Shown here piece by piece: positions 4,768 to 11,897 of a DNA stretch of 14,223 nucleotides. Below the pieces are notes generated by a model, which worked only from the letters and a program-made list of their open reading frames with translations, made no database searches and had not been told where the DNA came from. Within the stretch, counting starts at the first letter, position 1. Each line of letters starts with the position of its first letter. The stretch comes from Pyrodictiaceae archaeon. GTDB taxonomy: Archaea > Thermoproteota > Thermoprotei_A > Sulfolobales > Pyrodictiaceae. A program made the position numbers and the translations under genes. The stretch lies in NCBI GenBank assembly GCA_015520245.1, contig WAQM01000177.1, positions 1 to 14,223 of the forward strand, given 5' to 3'.

Positions 4768-7458
4768 GTGATGATAGTAACGTCTGACAAGTGCCCGCCG
4801 AGCGGCGAAGTGTTTAAGCTGCTAAGGCCGTACGTGGCCGAGTGGTTCAGGAGGAGGTTTGGTGAGTTCACCGAGCCTCAGCGCTGCGCCATCCCGCTGA
4901 TAAAGCGGGGCCTCAACGTGCTGGTCTCGTCGCCCACCGGTACGGGGAAGACGCTCGCGGTCTTCCTAGGCATCCTCGACGAGCTCTACGCCCTCGCCGA
5001 GCGCGGGGCGCTGGAGGACCAGATCTACGTGGTCTACGTGTCGCCGCTCAGAGCCCTGAACAACGACATGAGGAGGAACCTGCTCGAACCGATTAGAGGT
5101 ATAGCGCAAGTGGCGCGCGAGCTGGGCTACGACGTCCCCGAAATAAGGGTTGCCGTGAGGACCAGTGACACCACGCCGTCTGAGAAGCAGAGGATGGTCA
5201 GGCAGCCCCCCCACATACTAATAACGACGCCCGAGAGCCTCGCGATAGCGCTCGTCGCGCCGAGGTTCCGCGAGAGGCTCAGAACCGTGAGGTGGGTCGT
5301 GGTCGACGAGATCCACGAGCTGGCCTCGAGCAAGAGGGGCTCCCATCTTAGCCTATCGCTGGAGAGGCTCGAACACCTAGCCGGCAGGAGGCTCCAGCGG
5401 ATAGGGCTCAGCGCCACCATAGCACCCCTGGACGAGGTCGCCAAGTTCCTTGTTGGCTTCGAGGACGACGGCAGGCCGAGGCCCTACGTGATAGTCGACG
5501 CAAGGTTTGCGAAGCCGGTGGACATAAGGGTGCTATGCCCGGTTAAGGATCTCGTGCACACGCCCGCCGAGGTTGTGAACGAGGCGATATACAGGCTGCT
5601 AGCGAAGCTCGTGCGCGAGCACCGGACGACGCTCGTGTTCACCAACACGCGCAGCGCGACGGAGAGGGTCGTCTACAAGCTGAAGAAGATGCTGGCTGAG
5701 GAGGGTGTTGCCGACGCCGACCAGATCGCAGCCCACCACAGTAGCTTGAGCCGCGACGTGAGGCTCGACGTCGAGGAGAGGCTCAAGCGGGGCGAGCTGA
5801 AGGTGGTTGTATCGTCGACAAGCCTCGAGCTCGGCATAGACATCGGCTACATAGACCTGGTCGTGCTGCTCAGCAGCCCTAAGAGTGTCTCGAGGCTCCT
5901 TCAAAGGATAGGTAGGGCGGGCCACCACATACGCCAAGTGAGTAAGGGCAGGATAATAGTTGTCGACCGGGACGACCTGGTCGAGTGCACGGTGCTGGCG
6001 AAGGCCGCGCTAGAGAGGAAGATCGACCGCGTTCACATACCGAGGAACCCTCTGGACGTGCTGGCCCAGCACTTGGTAGGCATGGCGCTCGAGGGTATCT
6101 GGAGGATCGACGATGCTTACCGGCTCGTCAAGAGGAGCTACAGCTTCCACACGCTGAGCCGCGAGGACTTCATGTCGGTGCTGAGGTACCTCGCAGGCCG
6201 CTACGGCGAGCTGGAGGAGTACAACGTGTATGCCAAAATATGGCTTGACGAGGAGGAAGGGGTCTTCGGCCGCAAGCGCGGTGCGAGGATGATATACTAC
6301 CTCAACTCGGGCACGATACCCGACGAGGTCAAGGTCGCTGTCGTGACTGTCGAGGGTAAGTACGTCGGCGACCTGGAGGAGTCGTTCGCACAGCTGCTAG
6401 CCCCTGGCGACGTGTTCGTGCTGGGGGGCAGGACCTACGAGTTCGTGCGTTCCTACGGCCTCAGGGTAGTGGTGAGGCCCGTCGAGGGTGTCAAGCCCAC
6501 TATACCCTCATGGTACTCAGAGATGCTGCCACTGGCATTTGACTCGGCCCTGCTTGTCGGCGAGTTCCGCAGGAGGATAGCGGAGATGATAAAGGAGGGG
6601 CGGCCCCGCGAGGAGGTTGTCGCCTACCTGATGCGCGAGTACAACCTCGAGCGCCACGCCGCCGAGAGCATCTACGACTACATCCTCGAGCAGTACCTCT
6701 TCACCGGCGGCCTCGTCCCGTCGGACAAGCTGATGCTGGTAGAGCTCTTCCTCGACCGCGAGGAGGAGACCACGAACATCATATTCCACGCCCTTTTCGG
6801 GCGCCGCGTCAACGACGCGCTGTCCCGCGCCTACGCTTACCACCTAACGAGGCTCCTCGAGACGAACGTGAGGGTCACGGTCACAGACAACGGCTTCATG
6901 CTGACGGTGCCGGGGCTGAGGAGCGTGGGGCGCGACGTGCTAGCTGAGCTGGTTAGGTCGGTGACTCCGGAGAACATTGAGGACACGCTAAAGAGGGTGC
7001 TGAGGAATACCGAGCTCCTGAAGAGGAGGTTCAGGTACTGCGCCGAGCGGGCGTTCATGTTGCTCAAGCGCTACCGTGGGCGCGAGAAGGACCCGCACCG
7101 GCTCCAGCTTAATGCCCAAGCGCTCCTCGAAGCGGTCGAGTCGCTGGGCGACTTCCCGATCCTGCGTGAGGCGTATCGCGAGATTCTCGAGGACTACATG
7201 GACATCGAGAATGCGAGGAAGGTGCTGGCATGGATCCGCGAGGGGAGGCTGAAGGTTGAGTTCTTCGGTCCAACCGAGGTGCCCAGCCCGTTCGCGCACC
7301 ACCTGGTGGCGCGCGGTTACAGCGACGTGGTGCTCATGGAGGACCGCAGGAGGGTCATCATGGAGCTGCACCGTAAGGTGGTAGAACTACTGAGGAGGAG
7401 GGCCGGCACGGCGGAACTGGCGGTAGTGGGCGGCCATGCCCAGGAGGCCCTAACCTAG
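4768..7458 (+). CDS. lhr: Lhr-type superfamily 2 ATP-dependent helicase
   Basis: A large helicase-related protein of the archaeal Lhr-core group (896 residues, about the usual size). It unwinds or remodels DNA or RNA-DNA duplexes in an ATP-dependent way. Helicase motifs in order: Walker A SSPTGTGKT (54-62), Ia SPLRAL (92-97), TTPES (153-157), DEIH (180-183), SAT (215-217), LVFTNTRS (289-296), STSLELGIDIG (350-360) and QRIGRAGH (379-386). The remaining half holds the winged-helix and Lhr-specific C-terminal regions; no extra DUF or zinc domain is apparent. Either GTG 4768 or ATG 4771 can be the start; GGTG sits immediately before the ATG. The predicted transcription start is only a few nt away, so the mRNA is nearly leaderless. 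It diverges from the RHH-wHTH-nuclease-PHP operon. Confidence 0.92.
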   Translation: MMIVTSDKCPPSGEVFKLLRPYVAEWFRRRFGEFTEPQRCAIPLIKRGLNVLVSSPTGTGKTLAVFLGILDELYALAERGALEDQIYVVYVSPLRALNNDMRRNLLEPIRGIAQVARELGYDVPEIRVAVRTSDTTPSEKQRMVRQPPHILITTPESLAIALVAPRFRERLRTVRWVVVDEIHELASSKRGSHLSLSLERLEHLAGRRLQRIGLSATIAPLDEVAKFLVGFEDDGRPRPYVIVDARFAKPVDIRVLCPVKDLVHTPAEVVNEAIYRLLAKLVREHRTTLVFTNTRSATERVVYKLKKMLAEEGVADADQIAAHHSSLSRDVRLDVEERLKRGELKVVVSSTSLELGIDIGYIDLVVLLSSPKSVSRLLQRIGRAGHHIRQVSKGRIIVVDRDDLVECTVLAKAALERKIDRVHIPRNPLDVLAQHLVGMALEGIWRIDDAYRLVKRSYSFHTLSREDFMSVLRYLAGRYGELEEYNVYAKIWLDEEEGVFGRKRGARMIYYLNSGTIPDEVKVAVVTVEGKYVGDLEESFAQLLAPGDVFVLGGRTYEFVRSYGLRVVVRPVEGVKPTIPSWYSEMLPLAFDSALLVGEFRRRIAEMIKEGRPREEVVAYLMREYNLERHAAESIYDYILEQYLFTGGLVPSDKLMLVELFLDREEETTNIIFHALFGRRVNDALSRAYAYHLTRLLETNVRVTVTDNGFMLTVPGLRSVGRDVLAELVRSVTPENIEDTLKRVLRNTELLKRRFRYCAERAFMLLKRYRGREKDPHRLQLNAQALLEAVESLGDFPILREAYREILEDYMDIENARKVLAWIREGRLKVEFFGPTEVPSPFAHHLVARGYSDVVLMEDRRRVIMELHRKVVELLRRRAGTAELAVVGGHAQEALT

Positions 7459-7464
7459 GTCGCG

Positions 7465-7524
7465 GAGTCAGCGAAGGACCACCTCGTCACCGCCTCAGCT
7501 CGATCCCGGGGTAATTCATCACTC
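7465..7524 (-). ncRNA. C/D box small guide RNA candidate
   Basis: On the minus strand the four C/D boxes appear in order: C GTGATGA (7516-7522), D' CTGA (7495-7498), C' GTGACGA (7484-7490) and D CTGA (7468-7471). The D'-C' spacer is 4 nt and the D guide is 12 nt (7472-7483), both as in archaeal C/D RNAs, which direct 2'-O-methylation of rRNA or tRNA. The D' guide is 17 nt (7499-7515), longer than the usual 11-13. The gap lies outside both coding genes. A TATA-like box (7558-7567) would start transcription about 15 nt before box C. The terminal stem is weak. The segment complementary to the D' guide contains TCGATCCCGGGG, similar to a tRNA T-arm, but the box-plus-five rule would point to A58, so the target is unproven. 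Confidence 0.65.
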
Positions 7525-7557
7525 TGCTGCGACCCTCTCCGCGCGACCCCGCCCTCA

Positions 7558-7567
7558 GTGTATAAGC
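7558..7567 (-). promoter_or_regulatory. TATA-like box for the C/D RNA
   Basis: On the minus strand the sequence is GTGAAACCGCTTATACAC, that is, an A-rich BRE-like segment followed by CTTATA. Its centre is about 40 nt upstream of box C, giving a start near 7537. The same bases read rightward (TATAAG) could also be a box for something on the plus strand, but no gene starts at the right distance. Confidence 0.45.
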
Positions 7568-7642
7568 GGTTTCACAAGCCTATTAGGGCATCACAGCAGT
7601 TACCGGTTTCCGTGCTCTTGAAGAGCTTCAATGGTATTCAAA

Positions 7643-7652
7643 GCTTTTTAGC
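7643..7652 (+). promoter_or_regulatory. TATA-like box of the pgk operon
   Basis: GCTTTTTAGC preceded by CAAA is the T-rich element nearest the pgk start. It predicts transcription from about 7675, leaving a leader of about 45 nt that contains GGTGG before the TTG. The rest of the 7525-7640 gap shows no other feature I can support. Confidence 0.5.
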
Positions 7653-7719
7653 AGGGAGGGGGTAGGGCACCCGGGTCGCAGCTCACGTTCTATGGCCCGG
7701 CGAGCCGTATGGTGGGATC

Positions 7720-8985
7720 TTGCCGTTGGACTATCGTGGCAAACGGATACCGACCATAGACGACCTCGACGAGCGCTTCGGGGTGAGGGGCAAGAGGCTG
7801 CTCGTGAGGATAGACATTAACAGCCCCGTGGACCCGGTCTCGCACAAGATACTCGATGACAGTAGGATAAGGGCCCACGTCCCGACGATCCGCGAGCTCG
7901 TGGAGCGCGGGGCGGCGGTGGTGCTGGTCTCGCACCAGGGGAGGCCGGGTGAGGACGACTTCGTATCGCTCGAGGAGCACGCCAGTCTGCTGTCGAAGTA
8001 CAGCGGTTTAGACGTGCGCTTCATAGACGATGTTATCGGCCCCGCGGCGCGCGAGGCCATTAGGTCGCTGAGGCCCGGCGAGGTCCTGCTCCTGGATAAC
8101 GTCAGGTTGGTGTCGGAGGAGGTCATAGAGGCTAAGCCAGAGAAGCACGCGAACTCGGTAATCGTCAGGAAGCTCGCGCCCCTCTTCGATGCGTATGTCA
8201 ACGACGCGTTCGCGACCGCGCATAGGAGCCAGCCGAGCGTCGTGGGGTTCCCGCTAAGGCTCCCCTCAGCCGTAGGTAGGGTCTTTGAGCGCGAGCTCTC
8301 AGCTATCTCGAAGCTGTACGACGAGAACCTCTCGCCTAAGGTTTTCGTGCTGGGAGGGGGCAAGGTGCACGACACGTTAAGGATCATTGAGCACTTGACC
8401 GCTAACAGGGTCGCCGACCGCATACTGACTACAGGCCTCGTGGCGGAGCTGTTCCTCGTGGCCAAGGGTGTCAACATCGGGGACGAGAATCGCAAGCTGC
8501 TCGAGAGGAAGGGTTTGCTAGGCCTGGTGCCCCGCGCTCGCCGGCTACTGCTCCGGGGCGCGCCCGTCGAGACCCCCGTAGACTTCGTGACGCTGGCCAG
8601 CGACGGCAGCGTGAAGGTTGAGCCTTTGGGAAGGATTAGCGGCGTCATAAGGGACATCGGGCCCGAGACGGTCAAGATGTATGGCGAGTTGATCAGCGAG
8701 GCCAGCATAGTAGTACTGCGCGGCCCGGCGGGCGTGATAGAGGACGAGAGGTTCCGTGAGGGCACGCGCAAGCTGCTCGAGGCAGCGCTGGCGTCCAAGG
8801 CATTCGTGCTGGTGGGAGGCGGCCACCTCGGCGCGATAGCGGCGGAGCTCGGCATCGCGGCCGGCGACAAGCTGCACATAAGTACCGGCGGCGGAGCGCT
8901 CCTCCTGCTCCTCGCGGGCGAGGAGCTCCCGGCCATAGTCGCCCTGCGCGAGTCGGCCCGTAAGTTCTTCGGGTGGGACCCGTGA
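7720..8985 (+). CDS. pgk: phosphoglycerate kinase (archaeal type)
   Basis: Cytoplasmic enzyme of lower glycolysis and gluconeogenesis that transfers phosphate between 1,3-bisphosphoglycerate and ADP. In the 421-residue protein the N-terminal substrate domain shows VRIDINSPVDP (29-39), SHQGRPG (71-77), NVRL (127-130) and NDAFATAHRSQPSVVGF (161-177). The nucleotide domain shows LGGGKVHD (211-218; GGAKVSD in most relatives), VGGGHLG, and STGGGALLLLLAGEELPAI from 388. The start is TTG with GGTGG 5 nt upstream; no ATG is in frame nearby. The stop overlaps the gap start as GTGA, so the two are one transcript. A 401-residue open frame runs antisense to this gene; it is a shadow from the GC-rich codon use. 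Confidence 0.95.
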   Translation: MPLDYRGKRIPTIDDLDERFGVRGKRLLVRIDINSPVDPVSHKILDDSRIRAHVPTIRELVERGAAVVLVSHQGRPGEDDFVSLEEHASLLSKYSGLDVRFIDDVIGPAAREAIRSLRPGEVLLLDNVRLVSEEVIEAKPEKHANSVIVRKLAPLFDAYVNDAFATAHRSQPSVVGFPLRLPSAVGRVFERELSAISKLYDENLSPKVFVLGGGKVHDTLRIIEHLTANRVADRILTTGLVAELFLVAKGVNIGDENRKLLERKGLLGLVPRARRLLLRGAPVETPVDFVTLASDGSVKVEPLGRISGVIRDIGPETVKMYGELISEASIVVLRGPAGVIEDERFREGTRKLLEAALASKAFVLVGGGHLGAIAAELGIAAGDKLHISTGGGALLLLLAGEELPAIVALRESARKFFGWDP

Positions 8986-10025
8986 GGCGCGTCAAGGTCG
9001 CAGTTAACGGTTTCGGCACGATAGGTAAGCGGGTCGCAGAGGCCGTACTAAGGCAGCCCGACATGGAGCTCGTAGGCGTGGTTAAGGTCACGCCGGACTA
9101 CGGCGCCCGCTACGCGGTCTCGCGTGGGATCAAGCTGTACACGCTGCCCGATAGGGTCGAAGCCTTCCGCAGGCGCGGCATAGAGGTCGAGGGGACGCTG
9201 GACGAGCTGCTGGACCGCGTGGACGTGGTCATCGATGCGACGCCGGGCGGCACGGGCGCTAAGTACAAGCCCCTTTACGAGAGGAAGGGCGTCAAGGCGG
9301 TCTTCCAGGGCGGCGAGAAGCCCGACGTCGCCGAGGTGTCGTTCAGCACCCTGTGCAACTACGAGGAGGCGCTGGACCGCAGGAGCGTGCGCGTGGTTTC
9401 TTGTAACACCACCGGCCTCCTTAGGGCCATATGTACGCTGTCGCGGCTGGGCCGTGTTCAGTCGGTTCGGGCGACGATAGTACGTCGCGCGGCCGACCCG
9501 AAGGAGGTCAAGCGGGGGCCCGTGAACGCTATCGTGCCCGACCCTGCACAGCTGCCCAGCCATCACGCCGAGGACGTTAAGACCGTGTTGAGGGACCTAG
9601 ACATCGTGACGGCGGCGGTCGTCGTGCCGACCACGCTCATGCACGTTCACGTGGTCTACGCGAGGCTATCGTCGAGGGTAACCCGGGAGGATGTCCTATC
9701 GCTCTTCGAGGACTCGCCACGCATAGTGCTCGCTTCGGCGTCCGACGGGATCAAGAGTACGGCGGACGTGGTCGAGCTAGCTCGCGACATGGGCCGGCCC
9801 CGCTACGACGTACCGGAGCTAGTCGTGTGGGCCGACTCCGTGACCGTCAATGGCGACGAGGTGATGTGGATGCAGGCCGTACACCAGGAGTCTATAGTCG
9901 TGCCTGAGAACATCGACGCGGTAAGGGCCGTGATGGGGTTGGCGCGCCGGGCCGCCGACACTATAAGGGTTACCGACGAGACGCTAGGTCTAAGGAGGGG
10001 TTGGCTGACGGGTGGCCCGCCTTGA
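8982..10025 (+). CDS. gap: glyceraldehyde-3-phosphate dehydrogenase, archaeal type II
   Basis: Phosphorylating GAPDH, converting glyceraldehyde-3-phosphate to 1,3-bisphosphoglycerate with NAD(P); in hyperthermophilic archaea the enzyme works mainly in the gluconeogenic direction with the neighbouring pgk product. The Rossmann motif NGFGTIG (9-15) is followed by DATPGGTGAK (85-94), FQGGEK (108-113), the catalytic cysteine C141 in VVSCNTTGL, RRAADP (168-173), PSHH (192-195) and the likely catalytic histidine in PTTLMHVH (H221 or so). Length 347 is typical. GTG 8982 is preferred to GTG 8973 because it forms a GTGA overlap with the pgk stop and has GGTGG at the right distance. Confidence 0.95.
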   Translation: MRRVKVAVNGFGTIGKRVAEAVLRQPDMELVGVVKVTPDYGARYAVSRGIKLYTLPDRVEAFRRRGIEVEGTLDELLDRVDVVIDATPGGTGAKYKPLYERKGVKAVFQGGEKPDVAEVSFSTLCNYEEALDRRSVRVVSCNTTGLLRAICTLSRLGRVQSVRATIVRRAADPKEVKRGPVNAIVPDPAQLPSHHAEDVKTVLRDLDIVTAAVVVPTTLMHVHVVYARLSSRVTREDVLSLFEDSPRIVLASASDGIKSTADVVELARDMGRPRYDVPELVVWADSVTVNGDEVMWMQAVHQESIVVPENIDAVRAVMGLARRAADTIRVTDETLGLRRGWLTGGPP

Positions 10026-10444
10026 GCTACGTACCCGAGCCCACTTACCGCGTTAGCTTTCTCTTCCGCAGGATACTCGTGCCGATAGACGGCTCGGAGA
10101 ACAGCCTAAGGGCCCTAGACGTGGCCGTCGACTTTGCTAAGAGGTATGGGTCCAAGCTGACGGTGCTCTATGTCGTCGAGCCTGGAAGCGACGTAACGCC
10201 CGTCAAGTCGATGGTGGAGAAGAGGCTGGCCGAGACCCACGTGAACTACGAGTTCAAGGCGCGGAGGTACTCGCCCTCCACGAGCAGTGTGGCCAACGAG
10301 ATAATACAAGAAGTCGTCGAGGGAGGCTACGACCTGGTGATACTTGGCGCTCGCGGCAACACCGTGAATGAGGAGCTCATGATAGGTAGCACGGTGCTGT
10401 CAGTGCTCGTGAACGCGCCGGCGTCGGTCATGGTGATAAGGTGA
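10022..10444 (+). CDS. universal stress protein family, ATP-binding type
   Basis: A 140-residue UspA-fold protein. The first strand RRILVPIDGSENSLRAL and the hydrophobic LTVLYVV strand are typical, and the C-terminal GARGNTVNEELMIGSTV fits the G-2X-G-9X-G-S/T nucleotide-binding motif, so it should bind ATP. Its precise role is unknown; these proteins are linked to stress and energy status. The start is TTG 10022: it overlaps the gap stop as TTGA and has GGGTGG about 6 nt upstream, the same arrangement as pgk/gap. A TTG at 10001 is also open but has its purine-rich site directly against the codon. No membrane or second Usp domain is seen. Confidence 0.85.
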   Translation: MSYVPEPTYRVSFLFRRILVPIDGSENSLRALDVAVDFAKRYGSKLTVLYVVEPGSDVTPVKSMVEKRLAETHVNYEFKARRYSPSTSSVANEIIQEVVEGGYDLVILGARGNTVNEELMIGSTVLSVLVNAPASVMVIR

Positions 10445-11019
10445 GCGCCGGCTACTATGTCGTCGAATGCGACGGGAAGCGCACCACGTTTGGGTCGGTG
10501 AGGGACGCGCTCGCGCACGCGGTGGCGCGGTGCAGTGGCGGCGCTCACATCTACCGGGTGGCGCCGGTCGCCATCCTCACGAGGGAGGAGCTCCAGCAGC
10601 TGCGGGGCCTGGTGGGAGCGGTCCCTCGGCCTGAGAGCGAGGAGGAAGCACGTGGCGGCTGCGTTTACGTAATACTTGACCAGATGTTTCGCGGTTTCGC
10701 CGGGACCATCGAGCGCGAGCTGAGCGACCTCTGCGTCGAGCTCCATGAGGTAGTGGGCCGCGGGCTCGAGAGGACGGTGCGGGTGAGCGACAAGGTCTTC
10801 CTTGAGCCGGCGCGCGACGACTATGACGTCCTCAGGCTGGCCGAGAGGCTGGCCGAGCGCGGCACGGTCGTGCTGTTCACCGGGGATAAGAAGCTCGCCG
10901 AGCAGGCGCGTATGACCGGCGGCGTGCGCGTAGAGTACATGCCGCCCGGGGAGTTCGGGGGCAAGGAGATGGCGATAAAGCATATGGTGCGGGTGATAAA
11001 GGATCTAGCGCGGGCGTGA
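10441..11019 (+). CDS. PIN-like domain protein (putative ribonuclease)
   Basis: A 192-residue protein not firmly recognised. The C-terminal half, about 74-170, looks like a PIN-like nuclease: hydrophobic strand VYVILD (D80), helices with E92/E94, DDYDVLRLAERL (D126, D127, D129), then FTGDKKLAEQA (D149) and a last strand VRVEYMPPGEF. This is the pattern of spaced acids on a PIN fold; if correct it would bind Mg/Mn and cut RNA. The first 60 residues are a separate, unrecognised segment. Starts GTG, overlapping the Usp stop as GTGA, so it belongs to the pgk operon. No antitoxin-like partner is adjacent. It could also be an inactive relative. Confidence 0.5.
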   Translation: MSAGYYVVECDGKRTTFGSVRDALAHAVARCSGGAHIYRVAPVAILTREELQQLRGLVGAVPRPESEEEARGGCVYVILDQMFRGFAGTIERELSDLCVELHEVVGRGLERTVRVSDKVFLEPARDDYDVLRLAERLAERGTVVLFTGDKKLAEQARMTGGVRVEYMPPGEFGGKEMAIKHMVRVIKDLARA

Positions 11020-11055
11020 TGAGTCACCCCGATGGGATGAGGGGCAGGCCGGTGA

Positions 11056-11658
11056 ATGGAGGGTAGGTTGCTGACCCTCAGCACCGACTGCCGTGAGAGG
11101 GTCGACCGAGTTCTCGACAGGGTCTCCAGCATGTTGCTATCGACCCTCGAGGGCGGGGCTTACGTCACCCTGGCCGACGTGCTTGAGGAGGCCTACAAGG
11201 TCATAGAGGAGGCCGGGTTCAAGCCCTGCGTAGCGATCGCAAGCGCTGAGGAGTACTATGCCTTCCTCAAGGCGCACTTGGAGGCGCTGGCCCGCGCGAT
11301 CTTCCATAAGAGCATGGAGGCCAGCGCTAAGCACCTGGAGAGGCTAGGTTTCGGCCTGTATGCGCTGATCTCGGTGACCCTCGTCGGCTACGCGATGAGC
11401 TTGCTACAGTTGCTGGACACGGTCAGGTCGCTGCTCCCGGCTATACCGCCCGAGAGGCTTGGCAGGGTCGAGGCGACCACTCTCGCTGCGGCGCTCAGGT
11501 TCATGGGGCTCTGCAGGCTCATCGAGACCCTAAGGCCGCGCGAGCTGCGCAGATACGTGGGCAGGCTCGTGGCGATCGTGGAGAGGTTCAACCGCGAGGA
11601 CGGTGCAGCGTTGGAGGCGGCCCTGGGCGGGGTCCATGGGGGATCGGAGGCAACGTAG
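11056..11658 (+). CDS. unrecognised helical protein
   Basis: A 200-residue protein I do not recognise. It is predicted mostly helical from its Leu/Ala/Glu/Arg content, with a hydrophobic stretch FGLYALISVTLVGYAMSLLQLL at about 99-120 that could be a membrane segment or a buried helix. It has cysteines at about C12, C58 and C155. The ATG at 11056 is directly preceded by GGTGA; the TTG at 11068 has a better-placed GGAGGG and is an alternative start. It starts 36 nt after the PIN-like gene and may be the next member of that operon; the gap shows no clear promoter. It overlaps the next small gene by 23 nt. No function is proposed. Confidence 0.6.
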   Translation: MEGRLLTLSTDCRERVDRVLDRVSSMLLSTLEGGAYVTLADVLEEAYKVIEEAGFKPCVAIASAEEYYAFLKAHLEALARAIFHKSMEASAKHLERLGFGLYALISVTLVGYAMSLLQLLDTVRSLLPAIPPERLGRVEATTLAAALRFMGLCRLIETLRPRELRRYVGRLVAIVERFNREDGAALEAALGGVHGGSEAT

Positions 11659-11878
11659 GGACGTCGTGAGGGAGCTTGTGTCGCGGCCGGACCCCAGCGG
11701 GTACTACGTAGTGGTCCTCAAGCGCGAGGCCCTGCGCGAGCTCGGCGAGCTGCTGTCGAGCAAGGGCGTAGTGGTCGAGGAGGCGGGACCCATCGTCGTG
11801 GCCAGGACTAGGTCGCGCAGGCTGGCCGCCGAGATAGCCAGGCAGGCCCTGCGTAGGGGGCTGCTCGCTGAGGGGTGA
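11636..11878 (+). CDS. unrecognised small basic protein
   Basis: An 80-residue protein not assigned to a family. It has a hydrophobic strand pair (YYVVVLKREAL and VVVEEAGPIVVA) and a basic C-terminal helix (RSRRLAAEIARQALRRGLL), which could suggest a small alpha/beta fold. The ATG overlaps the upstream gene; GTG 11666, 7 nt after that gene's stop and following GTAGGGA, is a possible alternative. It ends tail-to-tail with tbp inside a 12-bp tandem repeat. High strand-wide coding bias supports it being translated. Confidence 0.55.
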   Translation: MGDRRQRRDVVRELVSRPDPSGYYVVVLKREALRELGELLSSKGVVVEEAGPIVVARTRSRRLAAEIARQALRRGLLAEG

Positions 11879-11897
11879 CCTACGAGGGTGACCTACG
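11873..11897. repeat. tandem 12-bp repeat at convergent gene ends
   Basis: GGGTGACCTACG occurs twice, at 11873-11884 and 11886-11897, separated by one base. The first copy carries the TGA stop (11876-11878) of the plus-strand gene. The second carries the TAG stop (read leftward, 11895-11893) of tbp. No transcription-terminator T-run is associated. Confidence 0.8.

Noticed and set aside
4768..4787. C box (GTGATGA) followed by CTGA at the lhr start
   Set aside because: Only one C and one D-like box, 9 nt apart, with no C'/D pair after them; the bases are the lhr initiation region.
7499..7515. tRNA gene suggested by TCGATCCCGGGG on the plus strand
   Set aside because: The bases before it cannot form the T-stem, and no anticodon or acceptor arm can be drawn around it.
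7731..8936. 401-codon open frame on the minus strand across pgk
   Set aside because: Ser/Arg/Thr/Leu-rich translation with no recognisable motif, fully antisense to an unmistakable pgk. Long antisense frames arise from G/C-ending codons.
11016..11055. GTGATGA at the end of the PIN-like gene as a second C/D RNA
   Set aside because: No CTGA box follows at any usable spacing; the motif is the stop codon context.
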